Assembly (NCBI GenBank): GCA_037577475.1
Contig: CM075184.1
Coordinates: 31,395,094-31,459,093 of the forward strand
Direction of reading: 5' to 3'
DNA length: 64,000 nucleotides
DNA from: Chaunax sp. Z400
Taxonomy: Eukaryota > Chordata > Actinopteri > Lophiiformes > Chaunacidae
How positions within the stretch are numbered: the first letter of the stretch is position 1; each line of letters begins with the position of its first letter. Positions 1-13,831 of this stretch are shown here, piece by piece. The notes under the pieces are model-generated. The model searched no databases, was not told the origin of the DNA, and saw only the letters and a list, made by a program, of their open reading frames with translations. The translations under genes and the position numbers were made by a program.

Positions 1-2130
1 TAGATAAAACAGCAATGTGTCATTGACCGCTCCACCTACTCTTGAAGTGTTTCTGTACAATTCCATGTAGAACTCAGAGCATTTTTCATAAGACACAAGG
101 TCATCATAAGGATCTGAAGAATATCTGAAGTTCTTTTAAATACTCAACATTGATTTTTGGAGGAAATCATGCAGTACATTTTTTTGATGCATTCTCGATT
201 GTTTTAAACAGATGGACTTTCTCATCAGTCTAATAAACATAGTATAATTAGCATTTTGCAAACCGAGAACTTGAGTAAAGTACTAGCATCAGAGAAGTAG
301 TTTAAGTTCCTGGTACCAAATGAGTGTTTTGAAAAATAAATAATTCTTAACAATCTCCCAGCCCTGAGCTCTCTATTATCTGACTCGGAGACTTAGTGCT
401 ATCGTAGAAAGAAAAGACTCCATTATGATGAAGATAGAGAAATGTGGTCTCATGTACACATTGTGGCACGCTACAGAAGGAGGAATATGGAAAAAGTGGA
501 ACTGACAGCAAACTCCTTGACTGAAAGCATGCTGGATAGGATTTTTTTTTAGAACATTCATTGCCTTAGTGTGCCACTTCCACAGATTCTCAGGTGAACA
601 GCGTTAGGGTGATGCGTAGAGAAGAGTCTTTGTTGTGATTTTAAGCATGGCCGTATTAATTATATATCGACTTCAATTATTCAAGCCTTTAAGTGGACAA
701 CTCACAATGTCTTGCAAGAGTGCTCTGTTTAAACTTATCATTTGTGCTACTGTGCTGCATGACTATTGGAAGCACATGTAAAGCAGGAGCACATTGAGAA
801 AACAAGTCTGCCATGTTACAGAACAGGAAGTGAATCAGCTGGAGTGGCACCTCTGCTCCTCTTCTCCCACATAACATAATGATTTTCCTCAACTGTAGGA
901 GGAAGAGGTCTTAAGCACACAATTATGAATAAAATGTTTTACAATGTGCACCTAACAAGTCATCATGAAAGCTATCTTTAGTAGGAGAGGCGCTGGCCGT
1001 AGGGATGTTCAAATAACCTTTTAATGGTTAATAGCAGCGTATGGAAGGCAGAACAGTTTGTGGACATGGCACACGTCCAGCCAATGGCCACGCAGGTAAG
1101 TCTTCGGCAGCAGAGAGGTCTTTAATCCTCAACCGCTCCCAAACCCAGGGATGTCAGGCCCCAGTGGCACGGTGATATTTATCCACGTCTTCACAAAACA
1201 GGTCGTGCTAAAAGCTCGGAGACTTGCGTGGGTAGTTCTTGAACGACTGTAGCTGCCCAGGAATCAGCTAACATGCTCGACAATATGGTTACAAAAACTC
1301 CCTGAACTTGCTAGCTCTCAGTTTGCAAGCTTGTTATCTTTTTTTTTTTTACTAACCAAAAGTTCACACAGTTTAATTAAAAGACTTAATCTGTCTCATA
1401 GAAATAAAAAAAAAATGTCCCTGTTGAGCAGTTTTCTAGTTTTCTCCAAAACAAGCTCATTAATAAGTAAATGTTGCAACACAGTGACTGAGCTGTGATA
1501 AACTGTCCTGGTTTCAGATTCTTTGGCTCTCCTTTACCCCAAAGAGGAGCACTGGCAAGATGGTCTTCTTCTGAATATAACTGTGACCAAAAATTTTATG
1601 GAAATGTACGAGATTTCAGAATCTATGATGCAGTTTATAAAGATTTACTCAGGCGCTCTCCGGCCCTTTTTACACAGCCTATCCTGGGTATGATTGGACC
1701 TTTATTGCACCTCACCGTACTGTATAAATGTTACAAAGGTGGAATGGGGAGTTGTTGTTGCTCCACCTTTGAGCCGGCAGCGGAGGTCGAGCTTCATTCA
1801 TTTTTTACTCTTTTGTTTTAGTCTTATTCTGTGATTTTACCTTTGGGATGTGACGTCATCTTCTTCTTATCTTTTTATAACCTTTTACTATCTTCTACTT
1901 ATCTATTATTTATTATATTGATCTACTTTTATTTTTTCATCATATTCATTGTATTCACTGACCATTACATTGACTTTTGTCCATCTTTTGGTTTTATATC
2001 AGCTGCTGTGTATTTTGTGTTTTTATCCTCAGTGTTAATTCTTTCACCTCTGTCTCAACTCTTGTCTGGTTGTATGTTTTTGTGCTCACAGTTATCGTGT
2101 TACCTTGAGTTTCCTGTCTTTGATTTTTCT
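1..2130. other. Intergenic, mostly unique AT-rich DNA
   Basis: No gene is recognised. The 1490-1820 part has an unusually open plus frame and a GC-richer stretch (1650-1790) that resembles decayed repeat DNA. Short homopolymer runs occur at 1331 and 1407. Confidence 0.5.
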
Positions 2131-2209
2131 GTCAAGCACTTTGTTAACATTTGTTTTTAAAGGTGCTATATAAATAAAGATAATTAATAATAATAATAAT
2201 AATAATAAT
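2131..2209 (+). mobile_element. 3' tail of a LINE or LINE-mobilised element with (TAA)n
   Basis: The sequence 'caagcactttgt...ggtgctatataaataaag' followed by a (TAA)8 microsatellite (2185-2209) is a typical L2-type 3' end in fish. The upstream 1490-2130 may belong to the same insertion, but I see no reverse transcriptase motifs. Confidence 0.6.
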
Positions 2210-4244
2210 TAGACATCTGTTTTTAAACCAGTGGATCATCCCCTCCTGGCACTTCTGCAGTGGCTTCATATGTCAGACCAGACACCTCCATATTTTATAC
2301 AGTCGGTGGTTTTCCCCTTTATATCCACAATCAAACACTTCAGTAATAATAAATGCTCTGAGCTTTATTCACGGTTGTGTCCAACTCATCCATGGACATA
2401 CAGACATGTACTTGTTTCTTACATTGGTTTAATCTCTCATCCACCTCCAGCATCTGTCTGTTACAATTTAGACATAACAAGGCTCCTTTCCACAGTAACA
2501 TAGAGTGAATGAGGTGGAATGGGATCTGCATGACGAGGAAGAGGAAGGTGTTTCTATAATAACACAGCATATGGTAGCTTATGGAGACACTGGCTGTCAT
2601 GTGGGCAAAATGTGATGTTACAATTATAATCATTTAATCCATTTCGTCGATCTTGTGCCCAATATGAAGAGATCTGTATGCAGAGCTGACAGACCTGATT
2701 TGCTCTGGCTGGTGCAGTAATGTATTTTGGAATGTCCACCTAACTCAGACGACTCAATTCAGCATGCCGGCTCTGCTCCATTGCCTCATCTCATATCTCA
2801 TCCCAACCAGCATCTCCTCTGATTTCTTTTTTTTCTTCTTTTTTTCCCTTCGCTTGTTTTCTCATTACATTCCTGGCACTCCCGAGGAAATAATACAGAG
2901 CTTTTATTTTGGGCTCTGTGGAAAAATGCATTTCATTTAATCTATCCCTATGCGTGTGCGTGTGCAGGATCCACATACAGTATCTGTCCTATCCCAATGT
3001 GTATGCAGCCCCCTCTTCAGACCTCTAAATAGGCTATTTTCTCATCTAATGTTGTTTCCCCTCGTCTCTTCTTTTGTATTGATTGGACAAGCTCGCTGGA
3101 TCAATAGATTGCTGTAGATCAGAGCGGTTTCTGCTCAGACGGGCTACCATCTCCCAGCATTCAACACGGTCTCCCCATAAAGCACTCACAGAGGCTCTCA
3201 TTTCTGCACCAAGGTTATGAAATAAAGGCCTGATATAAGTTGATGGTGAGGCTTGTTTCTTTTGACCGATGAATAGGTTAACTGCTCTGACATTGTAGCG
3301 AGCCTTTTGCGAGCGCTCTGGGTCTCACCTCATTGTGGACCAAATTACCTTGAATCTATGGTCTCTTTATTGCGCTCACAAATCCTGAAAGTTGTTAGTG
3401 CCAGAGGGCTGAAAAACAGAGGGGAAGATTGTATACTAATGGCCCCGTGATGCTTGTGTTTTTTTTTTTGTATTCAGTAGAGATATCAAACCATCAATCA
3501 CGTGCTGTACTATTAAACCAGAGGTCCCTCATTACCGTTGTTTCACTTTGTTTTCTTTTGTTTCCTTCTTTTGACATTTGTCTGACTATTCATTCCTGTC
3601 AGATCCTTTCAGTACAAACCCTTATATTCCCTCCTGTCTTCACCCTGAATATATCAGTAACTATATGCTTTAGGGTCATGAGATGCTGCGTTGCAAATCG
3701 CACACTTCCGTTAGGATACTCCAATATAGTATACTGCATGTGAGTGCGTTTCATCCAACATGGTGCTTCGTTCGTTCTGTCTAGGCTGTGTCTATACTAC
3801 AATACAATTCTTAAATTAAAGTTTTAAACTAAATATTCCCAGTTATTCCACATAACTATTCCAGCCTCCCCTGAACAGATATTTCAGGTAACCTTTATAT
3901 CTCTGCAATTCTACAAAGAGTCCACTGTTCCATCAAATAACTTTCTCTATGGCTGCAAAACAAAGGGCTCCTCTCTCTTCAGCTTCTAAAAGCAATTCGC
4001 TGTGAAACAATACTTGGCCCCATTTCTTTCTCTACTGTATAGAACGCATCCTCCTTTCAACTGCTTTTGCAGTGGACATGCAGCGAATATCTTCAAACCA
4101 CTCAACAAGCCCTTTTTGTGGGCCCTTTGAACGCACATATGGACGCTTTAAAAGCTTGGGCTAAGCTGGTTGATAAAAGTACAAATCTAAATGGTTGCAT
4201 CAGGTAAAAAGGGTTGTTCCATCTTGATTTCTGCAGCCGAAGAA
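2210..4244. other. Intergenic, nothing recognised
   Basis: Mixed AT-rich sequence with T-runs near 2827 and 3460. The short open frames have no domains and unequal, chance-like composition. Confidence 0.5.
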
Positions 4245-4445
4245 GTTTTTTTTAAAATTCTTTTGGGGGGCATTTTTGCCTTTATTTGATAGTGACAGCT
4301 GAAGAGATGACAGGAAATGTGGGAGAGAGAGTGGGGGGGGGAGACATGCTGTAAATGGATACGGCTGGAATCAAACCCATGCCGACCGCGAGAAGACTAC
4401 AGCCTCGCCACATGGGGCGCACGCTTTAACCACTGCAGTATCCGT
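4245..4445 (-). mobile_element. tRNA-headed SINE, minus strand
   Basis: Read on the minus strand, a tRNA-like head contains an A-box-like TGGTTAAAGCG (plus 4422-4432) and a B box GGTTTGATTCC (plus 4367-4377) about 45 bases further on. A purine-rich body and an A-rich tail follow at the plus-strand 5' end. The phrase 'catggggcgcacgct' is typical of an abundant teleost repeat of this form. No intact cloverleaf is claimed. Confidence 0.7.
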
Positions 4446-7400
4446 GCTCCAGCTGAAGAACTTTGATAAAATAATGTCCTTAAATCTTTTGCAGACCTGG
4501 AGGCACTTTTATCCCACCTTGTTTATATACCGCAAAGAAACTATGCTTCTGGTTAAATCAAAGATGGCTCTCGATGCTGCAGCTTGTCCAAGATGTCGGC
4601 AAGATGCAAGGATTTCTAACAAGCTCTAAAGAGATTAAAGAGATAGACCTTCAGCACCTGACAGCCTCAGAACTGAGACTTTCACTGAAAACTGTTTTTA
4701 AAAAAAACAAACTTGTGGGCTCCTTCCTCTCTTATTAGTTTATTTTTCTGTTATCTCAATGTTAATTTTCTTTTAGTGTGAATTTTATGCTGTTACCGCT
4801 AACCTGTGTCCTCTTTTAATGAGGATGTAACCCCCTTGAAACATACTGCAGCATGTAAAATATGCCCAAGTAGGAAATTTAGTCCTCTTTCTCCATCACT
4901 GCAGTGGGCATTGGAGCTAATCATGACACTTTGTGAATAGGTAAAAAAAGGGCAGCAGACATGACTGCCACATTAGACTGCATGCAATCTATCAAGAGGG
5001 ACAATGATGGTCCTCCACATCCTCGTCATCAGACATGATTTCTCTTCTGTTGTTGACTTTTAATGATGTGTCTAAGTCTCAGTCCATGGTGGCTTTGTTT
5101 TACTGCCAGCAGTTGTAGCTCTTTCAAAAGGGGATATTCCAAAGTAAAGGCAACTCTGAAACAAGATGGAGAATTAGAAGAAGACATTATTATTAGTGTT
5201 GTGAAAGATATTTGTTTATTTATAATGGTAGCCTGCACCTAACAGATGAGGCCTTAATGAGGCCTTGTCCATCTTTCTTGCTTATGCAGCCTGCATCTAT
5301 AGTGTCGTGCACACAAAGCATTTTAAATGACTGGCTTCTTCACCTGTGCTACATGCGCCGGGACATTATGCAAATGTCCCATCCCCTTCCCAGCAGACCC
5401 CAATGCTCTCTGCCTGTAATCAGACATGATTATGCACTGTTTGCTTCCTCAGCAAATAAATTCACAATGACCATTATCATATCCTGACCTGATGGGACGA
5501 GGTGAGGGCAGGGGTTGGGCAAGTGTAGCGTATCCAAAGGTGCACAATAACCCATCACAATAGATGCATGTTTGGTGGTGTTTTGGATGTGGTGGGGAAA
5601 TGTCAGCTGAAGGAATTAAGCTGATGAGTGGGTTTAATCATAGGCATGAATAAATGATACAAATTGCACGCATTTTGTCAGGATCTCAGCTTGCTATAAT
5701 GTTAAAGATCTCTCAACAATGAAGAAGGTTGTTTTTTTTTCTTTCAGCAACAAGACCCTGGAGTGAACTCGCCTTCAGACAACCTTCCAGGACAAAGGAC
5801 AGTCATGCTTGGTGTAATGCAATCCTACGCTGTAAAAAAAAAACAAAATCCTAATTTTACAGAAAATAACTACATTTTTACAGTATGCAATCTAATACAA
5901 AACTCTGTATATTACGGATATTGTCTGTAAATAATTAACATATTAAATTATAATTTATTTTTTAATTTTTTTAATGTTTTATTTCATACATTTCAACATT
6001 AATTAACTGTAATTAAATATGTAGTTTGTTAAATAATGTCTTATATCCATACTAAAAATTTAACATTTTTCTTTGTAATTTGATGGTAAATCTTTATATT
6101 AATATTCAAACTCTAATTCTGGATGCAAATTTAACTTTTTTTAATTATTTTTTTTTACATTTCATCAAACATAATGTAGTCTTTTGAAAGATTATCCATA
6201 ATGAGAAGGCACTGAATCAGCAGCTCCTCACACACATTGTGTTGTAACAGGTTAGTGGTGTTGGTGGTTGGTGGTTAATATTGTGGCTCTATAAAGATCA
6301 TGGTTTCAGATCCTACTTGGGACATAGGTTGGGTATAGGATTGAACGTTAGTCAGTGGTTGTGTTTCTCTAAAAGCCCTAAATTAACAGAGATTAACCTG
6401 AATGGTTGTTGTTTTTAGTGTTTTTTGACATAATATACATACATACATATTTACAGTGTTCCTGTCTTCGTACCAAAGGACAAGCTCTTGCCTTGTTGGA
6501 ATGAACAGACTCTGCACTGATAAAAGCCTTTTGGCCATGCAAAATATCTGGTTCAATATTTCAACATTTTATTACAGCAGAAAATGTAAACGGCACCCTG
6601 TAATTCCCCTGAACTCCCACACACAATCTCTTTATCTTTGTCTATGCTAACATCTGTGTTTTCTCTCATCCAGTGCAATCTAAGATTTCTTTTGTCCTTT
6701 GTTTATTTCATGTGTGCCCATCTCTCTTTCTGTATAATAATACACTGGGTAGTTCAGGACTCCTTGTAGAGTTCAGAGAGTGTGAATTCTGGTACAGTAT
6801 ATTTATTCTGAATTATCACTGACAGCTACATTAATGATCCTCTACATGTATATGCTCGCTGTGCTTCAGCCAAATCGTCTAACTCACTAAAAGATGTGGT
6901 TTCTCCCTCTTACGCGGAAAGATTTATCATCAAACCGGAGGAGTTACATCATCTAACAGTTCATTTTTTATAAAGTATTAATTGGGGTGCTTGCGCTTCA
7001 TTGCCAACCCTTCACAAAACACTCAATTTCTAGGACAGGTTCACTCTGAATCATTTATTCTTCTGTGAGTGACACTTTCCCTTTTTTGATTACACCCTCA
7101 TGTTTGTCATTTTCTTTCACTTGTTCCACCCTCTGATGTAGATCACTTAGTCAGAACATGAGCAATGCACTGAATACTGTTTAAAATATTGATAGAGACA
7201 TGGCTGCCCTAAAAGCTCAGACTCACCAGTATTTAAAAGTATGACAGCTCTATATAAAACCTGTGGATTTCAATAGAATTTTCTCAATGAATAAAAGCAG
7301 ACAAAACTAAAACGTGGTAAACTTTGACACGTACATTTTAAGCATTGATGAATAACAACACTAAAAAAAAATATATGTACTGTTTTGGAAGAGTGTATGA

Positions 7401-10400
7401 GGCAAATCTCTCAAAAATGGTGCTAACCCAAGAGATCCAGGCATATATTAACAGCATATTGTAAAATGTGATTAAATGCTGCAGTACATGTGGAAGCATT
7501 TTGTGAAATTGAAAGTCATGTTTTGACAAAATACATGGACTCACTGAGCTCTAACACTAACAAATATGATAACGACTATGCAGTCTAGAGCAGTGTACAA
7601 AATAATATGGAGGAAGACGGCCATTTCCGAATGATGCAGAAGTCACGGGCAGCAGGTCAGATCAGCTGTGCCTAATATTGATATAATGAGCAAAATTGAT
7701 GACAGGCCAAAATCATTCCTGGCTGTTGTCAGGTTTGTGTCCTCAGGTACATTTCTGGAGAAGACAAATTACTCTGTAAAGCTTCTGTACAATTTTGAGT
7801 TGAGTGAGTATTTTGTTTTGTTTCTACAAGTCAAATTTTGATTTATATTATATCGATTATTTAAGTTGATGAACCTAATGGCCTGGAGGATCTTCAGTAA
7901 TTGGATTAAAAAAAATGCTTGTAAAAAATAAAGTCAGAGTTGACTGAATGGAAGGAGTTGCCCAGCTTACTGGTGTGTGTGTGCAGCTGTAAGTGGTCGA
8001 GTTGATGACCTGAACATCCAAATAGGCAATAATCCATCAGCAGCACTGTGCTCTTAAGCTGGGCTGCTGCAGCAGCACACGCAAGCGTGACTGAAGAGTC
8101 CATCGTTATTGGACTGGCAACACTGATACAGACTGGAAACTGGATTTCTAGGTTTTCTCTGCTTGACTGCTAATAAAAGCCTGGCTCTATCCACCATTCC
8201 AGGGAGACCACAGAGTCACAACCCTTACAACCATCTCTGCAGTATGACTAGTTTGGAGCTGGTCATATTGTTGGTTGTCAGGGTGAATTGTTGAAAAAAC
8301 ATGCTGAAGTTCTTCCAAACTGGGTCAGCAAACCAATGAATCACCACACTGCATCTCATATCCCCCACCCACGTCTTCCTTCTGAACTCACTCAAGAAGT
8401 AGCCTAACTACCTTTCTCCTGCACTCTTTTTTTTTTCATACTGTATGCATGAATTTGTAGAGCATCTGTCTGTGGAAGATTATTAGACTACTTAACATCC
8501 TGCATTTCTTCCAACATGCTGTATTGGTGACCCTAAATTTGTAATTCAATCTGAGTAACAGCTAAATGCATAAAATCTAAATGCAAATTCATATCTCGGA
8601 AAGTAAGGCTTCAAGTCAGGAGAAGCAAGAACCGACTGCTTCCTCCCTGTATTCGAACAATCTACAGGCTCTTAAGGCTCATCCACATGAATGTTTTATA
8701 AATCTTATCTAAACCTGCATCAGAGTTTAGAGACAGTAATCTATGTCTCCTTGCCAAATAGAAATGACCTGCTGGGATGTCCGTCACAGGTGTGTAATCT
8801 ACGAAACGCAATCCCAGCATTAAAATGTACACTAAATTGTGGCTTGCATTAAAATGCAACAAGTGCAATGCAACAGCCCCTCTGTGATGGCACTTAGCTG
8901 CAGTCCCCAATTTTTTACATTTACATTTCAAGCATTTAGCCCTGAAGACAGAATAAACGTGTGGCTCCCCAGAGCGAGTCAGTCATAGCACGTTGGTCAG
9001 GGATCACTGCTCCTCGATCCTGTGAGAGTGATTTAGGATTCATGAGTATCAAAAGTGAAAACCTGAGAGTTAGATTAAAGGCATTGATTATACGCATTAG
9101 CAGGAGCCACATGATGACACTTTGAAGCAGAGAACAGGTACGAGGTTTTCATAAATCGACAAAATGATTGTTGTGATATGAAGTTCTATGTTTTTTTTTA
9201 CTTTTCTTTCTTATACATGCTTCATTTTACAATTTTTAAAAACTCTCCTTTTTCTAATCCCCTTCTTCCTGTTTTTTTTTCTTTTTCATTAGGATCATGT
9301 CTAACTGACAATGTGGGGGCACTGTGACAAATTTACTATTAGATTTTGTTTTGATGGGTTTCTGTAGGTGATGCTCTGATCATCTTAGCTTGAGAGGGAA
9401 TAGCTGAAAATTAGACATCTCATCCTATAGAATACATGTTGTGACATTCTTTATTTTCCTACTGTCGACAAATCACATGAAAATATCACAACAAACATCA
9501 CTGCACTGGGTGACGTGCTTTTTAACTGATTTTAAAGATTTGCATACTCAGTCGGGCCAGTGTGCTACTTTATAATTAACTATATTTATTGATTGCCACT
9601 TTGAGTTTCCAAACGTGTGTAAAATGTAGGCCTATACATTACATAGTGCCCTCAAGAATTCACACCATGGAATATAAAAACATCCTAACATCCTCACAAT
9701 CCATTGCATCTTAGCAGCAATGGGACAATACATCACTCAGTGAAGTCACAAAAAATAATAATTTGTGATTCTCCAAAATCTCTATTTACTGCTTATTATA
9801 GGCTCAACTACTGAGTGTCATGTAGGGAGAAGTAAGTGATTTTCAAACAGCCTTGCTCTACGCATGGGGTTTGTTGACAATAACAAAAATATAAAATACT
9901 ACTAGCCTTATCATTTAATGGAGGTTTGAGGAAGTGACATTTTCGCAAGTGAAACAGGGAGAAGGAGGGTGAAGTAGAATAAGTGGCATTAAGTGCTGCC
10001 AATTACGTTTTTCTCCCAAGTTTTGAGCAGCAGGTCTGCAGGTTAAACAGCAGTCTCACTCCAGAGGCCGTCAGGAAAGTCGGGCAGGGCTGCAGAAGAT
10101 AGATGAACCTGCATATGGTGGTTGTTTGACCCGTTAAAGAAAGCTCATCGGCTGCAAAAAACATTGCAGATTCATACCCATTCCCTTGCTTGCACAGATA
10201 ACATAGCTTGGGATGGACTGTATAGCCTCTGACATTTAAATGGCTAAAATGTTGACAAAGGTGCTGCTGGGTGCTTTCTGTGGCTATAATCACACCAATT
10301 TGAAAGCTGTTCTCAATAAATCAGCGATGACGCAGGTTTATTTGCCTATGTGTTCACTGACAAGCAGGATCTCAGGCAAACAATCAATGCAACACTAATG

Positions 10401-11781
10401 GATGATTGGTTATTATCATTTATTGCTTTAGTCATCATCAGCAGCCTCAAATCAGCCAGATGGTTCTTAGAGCAGCAGCCTTTTTCATTCAGTTAAAGAG
10501 AGGGATTGTGCTCTTTTTTTGTTTGCTGCTTCAAGCCAACTGTGTAAATCTGTAAGTACGGGTAGAGAGTTCTACATGGATGGATATTACACTGTCGCTG
10601 CAAAGGGCAGAGGCTTATTTCATTGAATATATTGCAGGGAGGTTAAGGAGAAACCAAACAGATGGCATCTGCAGAGTCCACTGGCCTAGAGCAGCACCTG
10701 TAGCTGGGTACAGCATAGGTATAATTGATTTAGAGTGGTGTTTAAAAATGTGTTTTAAGAAACAGGACAGTTCTATTCATCTCTGCTAAATAAAAGCCTA
10801 AATCTTTACCATATGGGAGAAATCTATTTCATGTCGCCGTGTGCATTCGGAGGTCTTTGATATAGCAACGTGTAGATCATAATGTTGTATCACAGCAGCA
10901 TACTTTGTTGTGCAGAAGGGAGTCTTTCATCATGTTAATGTTCTTCATATTGCTGATAGAGGTGGCCGGGTACTCAAGCCCTGGGAGAGACAGACATCCG
11001 TCACTGCTGCCTGCTCTTTATCAAATTTTGTTGGCTGAATTAAATTTTGCCACATTAAACTCAAATAGCTCAAACTGTTTCTCGTGAGACGCGGCTGTGA
11101 GCATCTTTCTGTGGCTGAAAAAAAAAAAAATGAAATCACATTCAATCGTATTTTATTGCCATGAAAAGCAGGACTACTTCACCAGTCTTTCCTGTAATTA
11201 CCTAAAAAATGTCACACAAGTGTAAACAGCCTGCTCATATCACATTTGTACCCGGGATTAGATTTTATTTTATTTTTATTTGTTTTGTGTAACATGTGAG
11301 GAAGCTCTTTAATTTCACCTGAAGGTAAAACGAAGTTAAAATCACAATGAGTCACATCTAATCCCTCATTTTAATCCCAGCCTGGAGACGGCATCAAAAA
11401 TGCAGACCAGCTAATGCTGTCATTCATGAAATGAAAGAAGAGTGCCTGGAATACATATGCATTGACTTAAGTTTGTATTAACGGTGACGTAAGGTGGCTG
11501 CTACTGTAGATAATCCAACTTGGCATCATGCGCATTGATGATGACGAGTACACAACGTGTTGGCTGAACTGACAATGATCTGGTTTGAGTATACAGTAAA
11601 CGCTGACAAAGTAATTTGACTCTAAACACAGCTTGTAGGTGTTTGTATATTCTTGTCTTGTGTGAATTTATGGTGATACTGTCTTCACAAGAAATACAAT
11701 AGTATTTGTACCTTAAATGATCGTTGTTTACAGTGTCCTGATTAGGACCTCTGATGACTGTATGAATCATAATTATAGTCT
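4446..11781. other. Intergenic, gene-free apart from the candidate MITE at 5828
   Basis: No exon-like frame flanked by good splice sites was found. The longest open frames (about 90 residues, at 8662-8931 and 10003-10293 minus) show no motif or family resemblance. Confidence 0.5.
5828..6458. mobile_element. Possible MITE bounded by cGCTGTAAA / TTTACAGTG
   Basis: A strongly AT-rich segment (5840-6180) is bounded by short inverted ends, cgctgtaaa at 5828 and tttacagtg at 6450. Many fish elements carry such CACTGTAAA-like termini. Target duplication was not seen, so this may be coincidence or more than one insertion. Confidence 0.3.
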
Positions 11782-11860
11782 GTCAATTCAATTCAATTTA
11801 TTTATATAGTGCCAAATCACAGCAAAAGTTATATCTAGGCCCTCTTCAAGAAGAGCAGGT
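11782..11860 (-). mobile_element. 3' tail of an L2-type LINE, minus strand
   Basis: On the minus strand it reads 'ctgtgatttggcactatat' then 'aaataaattgaattgaatt', the familiar teleost LINE tail with a short aattg repeat. A palindromic array follows on the plus strand from 11910. Confidence 0.65.
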
Positions 11861-11909
11861 CTAGACTGACTCTATATTCTAGTCGGTCTAGATCTTTGGT
11901 CCACTTCAT

Positions 11910-12017
11910 CCTTGGAAGAAATATTTTCTTGGAAGAAATATTTTCTTCCTTGGAAGAAATATTTTCTTCCTTGGAAGAAATATTGGAAGAACCTTGGAAG
12001 AAATATTTTCTTCCAAG
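11910..12017. repeat. Tandem array of near-palindromic units
   Basis: The near-palindrome ggaagaaatattttcttcc, or a truncated form, starts at 11914, 11931, 11952, 11973 and 11996 (spacing 17, 21, 21 and 23). Each unit can form a hairpin on either strand. It sits next to the minus-strand LINE tail at 11782. Short open frames on both strands here are produced by the repeat. Confidence 0.85.
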
Positions 12018-13419
12018 GTACACAAAAACAAATAGTTGAGCATGTCCTTAAGCATGTCATCAACCGGACACTTCTAAGATCTGACTTAGTGAAAATGGAG
12101 GCTCCTCGCAACAGTTTAAAAGTGGAGGAGATGGGTTTAAGGTCCATTTAAGTCCATGCAGGGATGCAGAGTCTTTACGGTCTTGTTCACAAAGAAAAAT
12201 CCTTCTTTGGCAGGAGATGAGGAGAAGCCTCCATCTTCGGGGATGACACTTCCCTCAGGTCCATGTAAGAAGAGGGCACTCAGGAAAGATCAGGAAAATC
12301 AGAAGGAGATTCAGAAAACTGATTCTAATGTTCACGTTACCAGGCTGAAAAAACTCAATTCTGATTGTTTTGCCTCAATGTGGCATAAATCAGATTTTTT
12401 TTTCAAATCAGATCTGAGTCACTTCATATGTGGTCCAAGATCAGATATATATCTGATAGGTGGCCATGAATCTGAATGGTTGGCTTGGAATTCATGTGGC
12501 CTTTTGCATGTATGCATGGGCTGAGCTCTGTCATCATCAGTCAGCACTGGTGAATGAGATGAGTGGAGAGAAGATCAACAACAATTCAGCTTATCAGCTC
12601 TTCAAATATCATGCATACAAATCGCAACTAACATTTTTTTGTTGTTCGTGATGCAGATGACTCATGCAAAAACATATGAATGTGCATGTCGGACAACAGA
12701 TGCATTCACATTAGAGCGAGACCGCTTGTAATTATGAATCTGTACCATCTAGATACTCAGTTCTGATCAGGGCAAAACCAGCTTGTAATGTGATCATAGC
12801 TTTGGGCCTTATTGTCACCAGTCAGGGGGATGGATTATCTTGGCAAAGGAAAACTGTTTACAAGCACTTTTTTCACAAATTTAAGCTTAAATGTGTCCTA
12901 AATAAGTCCTTTGCGTGCATAAAAAGTCTTAAATCTTTTACTTCAATTTGTAAAAAACGGGAAGAAAAACAAAAGTGTTTTTTGTTGTTGATTGTACTAA
13001 AATGCTTTAGTTTATGTCACTCACTGACAGCACACAGGACACTGATGCTGTAAAGTATACTGTAGTGTAATTCAGTGTATAAAATATTAGTCTAAACAAT
13101 AACAGGCCTTGTTGAATTTATTGTAACGAAGCTAAGGTTGAAATGAAAGGTTAAATGAAAGGTGCAAAAACATTTACTCAGTAGTAAACAAGTAATTAAT
13201 CAGGAAACCTTCTTACAGGTTCCTCAAAGCTTTATGTACTGTGAGGGTAGGAATCACAGCTTCTCTTCTTTCTTTAGAAGAGTGATGCCAACAACTGGAG
13301 ATCAAGAGATTAAACCCCCCGAGCAGTTTAAAGCAGTCAGCACTGAGGGAAAGGAAGGTATAAAAGTGGCAGCTTGTTGAGAAAGTTATTTTAACAGGGG
13401 TGTATCATCTTGATTGTCA
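12018..13419. other. Intergenic, nothing recognised
   Basis: A plus-strand open stretch of 122 codons at 12156-12524 includes a Lys/Glu-rich part but has no known domain, no splice signals of note and low-complexity surroundings. I treat it as chance or repeat-derived. Confidence 0.4.
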
Positions 13420-13633
13420 GGGGGAATGAACCTGGTGATTACATCAGCCAGCAGCAAGACGACACTTGCTGGAAGCCCGGAGGAGAGGAGCGGACGTTTG
13501 GCCACCATCGACCCATCAAGTGGAGACTGTTGTGAATAAGGGTCGAAACACTCAATGAGGATTGGGTGCCACCTGAACCGAACTCTTCTCCACGCCAAGG
13601 CTACATCAAATTTAAATGGGTGTAACATAGCAT
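13420..13633. repeat. Duplicated segment, copy A
   Basis: This copy aligns with 13832-14045 at a constant offset of about 412 bases near its 3' part. Shared blocks include 'ggaggagagg', 'tttggccaccat', 'cgacccatcaa', 'agggtcgaaa', 'ctcttctcca' and 'acatagcat'. Together the copies flank about 200 bases of unrelated sequence, an arrangement that could come from a retroelement with long direct ends. No primer-binding site or polypurine tract was recognised, so the element type is open. Confidence 0.6.
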
Positions 13634-13831
13634 ACAGTCAGGATAAGAACATCGAAGAGTGTAAGAGGGCTCAAGATACACCAGAGCAGGTCCAAGTGTG
13701 GACAAGGAGCGATTAGGAGATTTAGTCTGGTGAGATGGAGGAGACCACCACAGTCCTTGAGATCTCTCAGGACCTGCATCTACCCAAGAACACATGGACC
13801 ACCTCAGTGCCATCCTAGGAAGCCCACCCAA

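Noticed and set aside
12156..12524. 122-codon open frame as a gene
   Set aside because: Lys/Glu-rich middle but no family resemblance, and it sits beside repeat-derived DNA with no exon signals.
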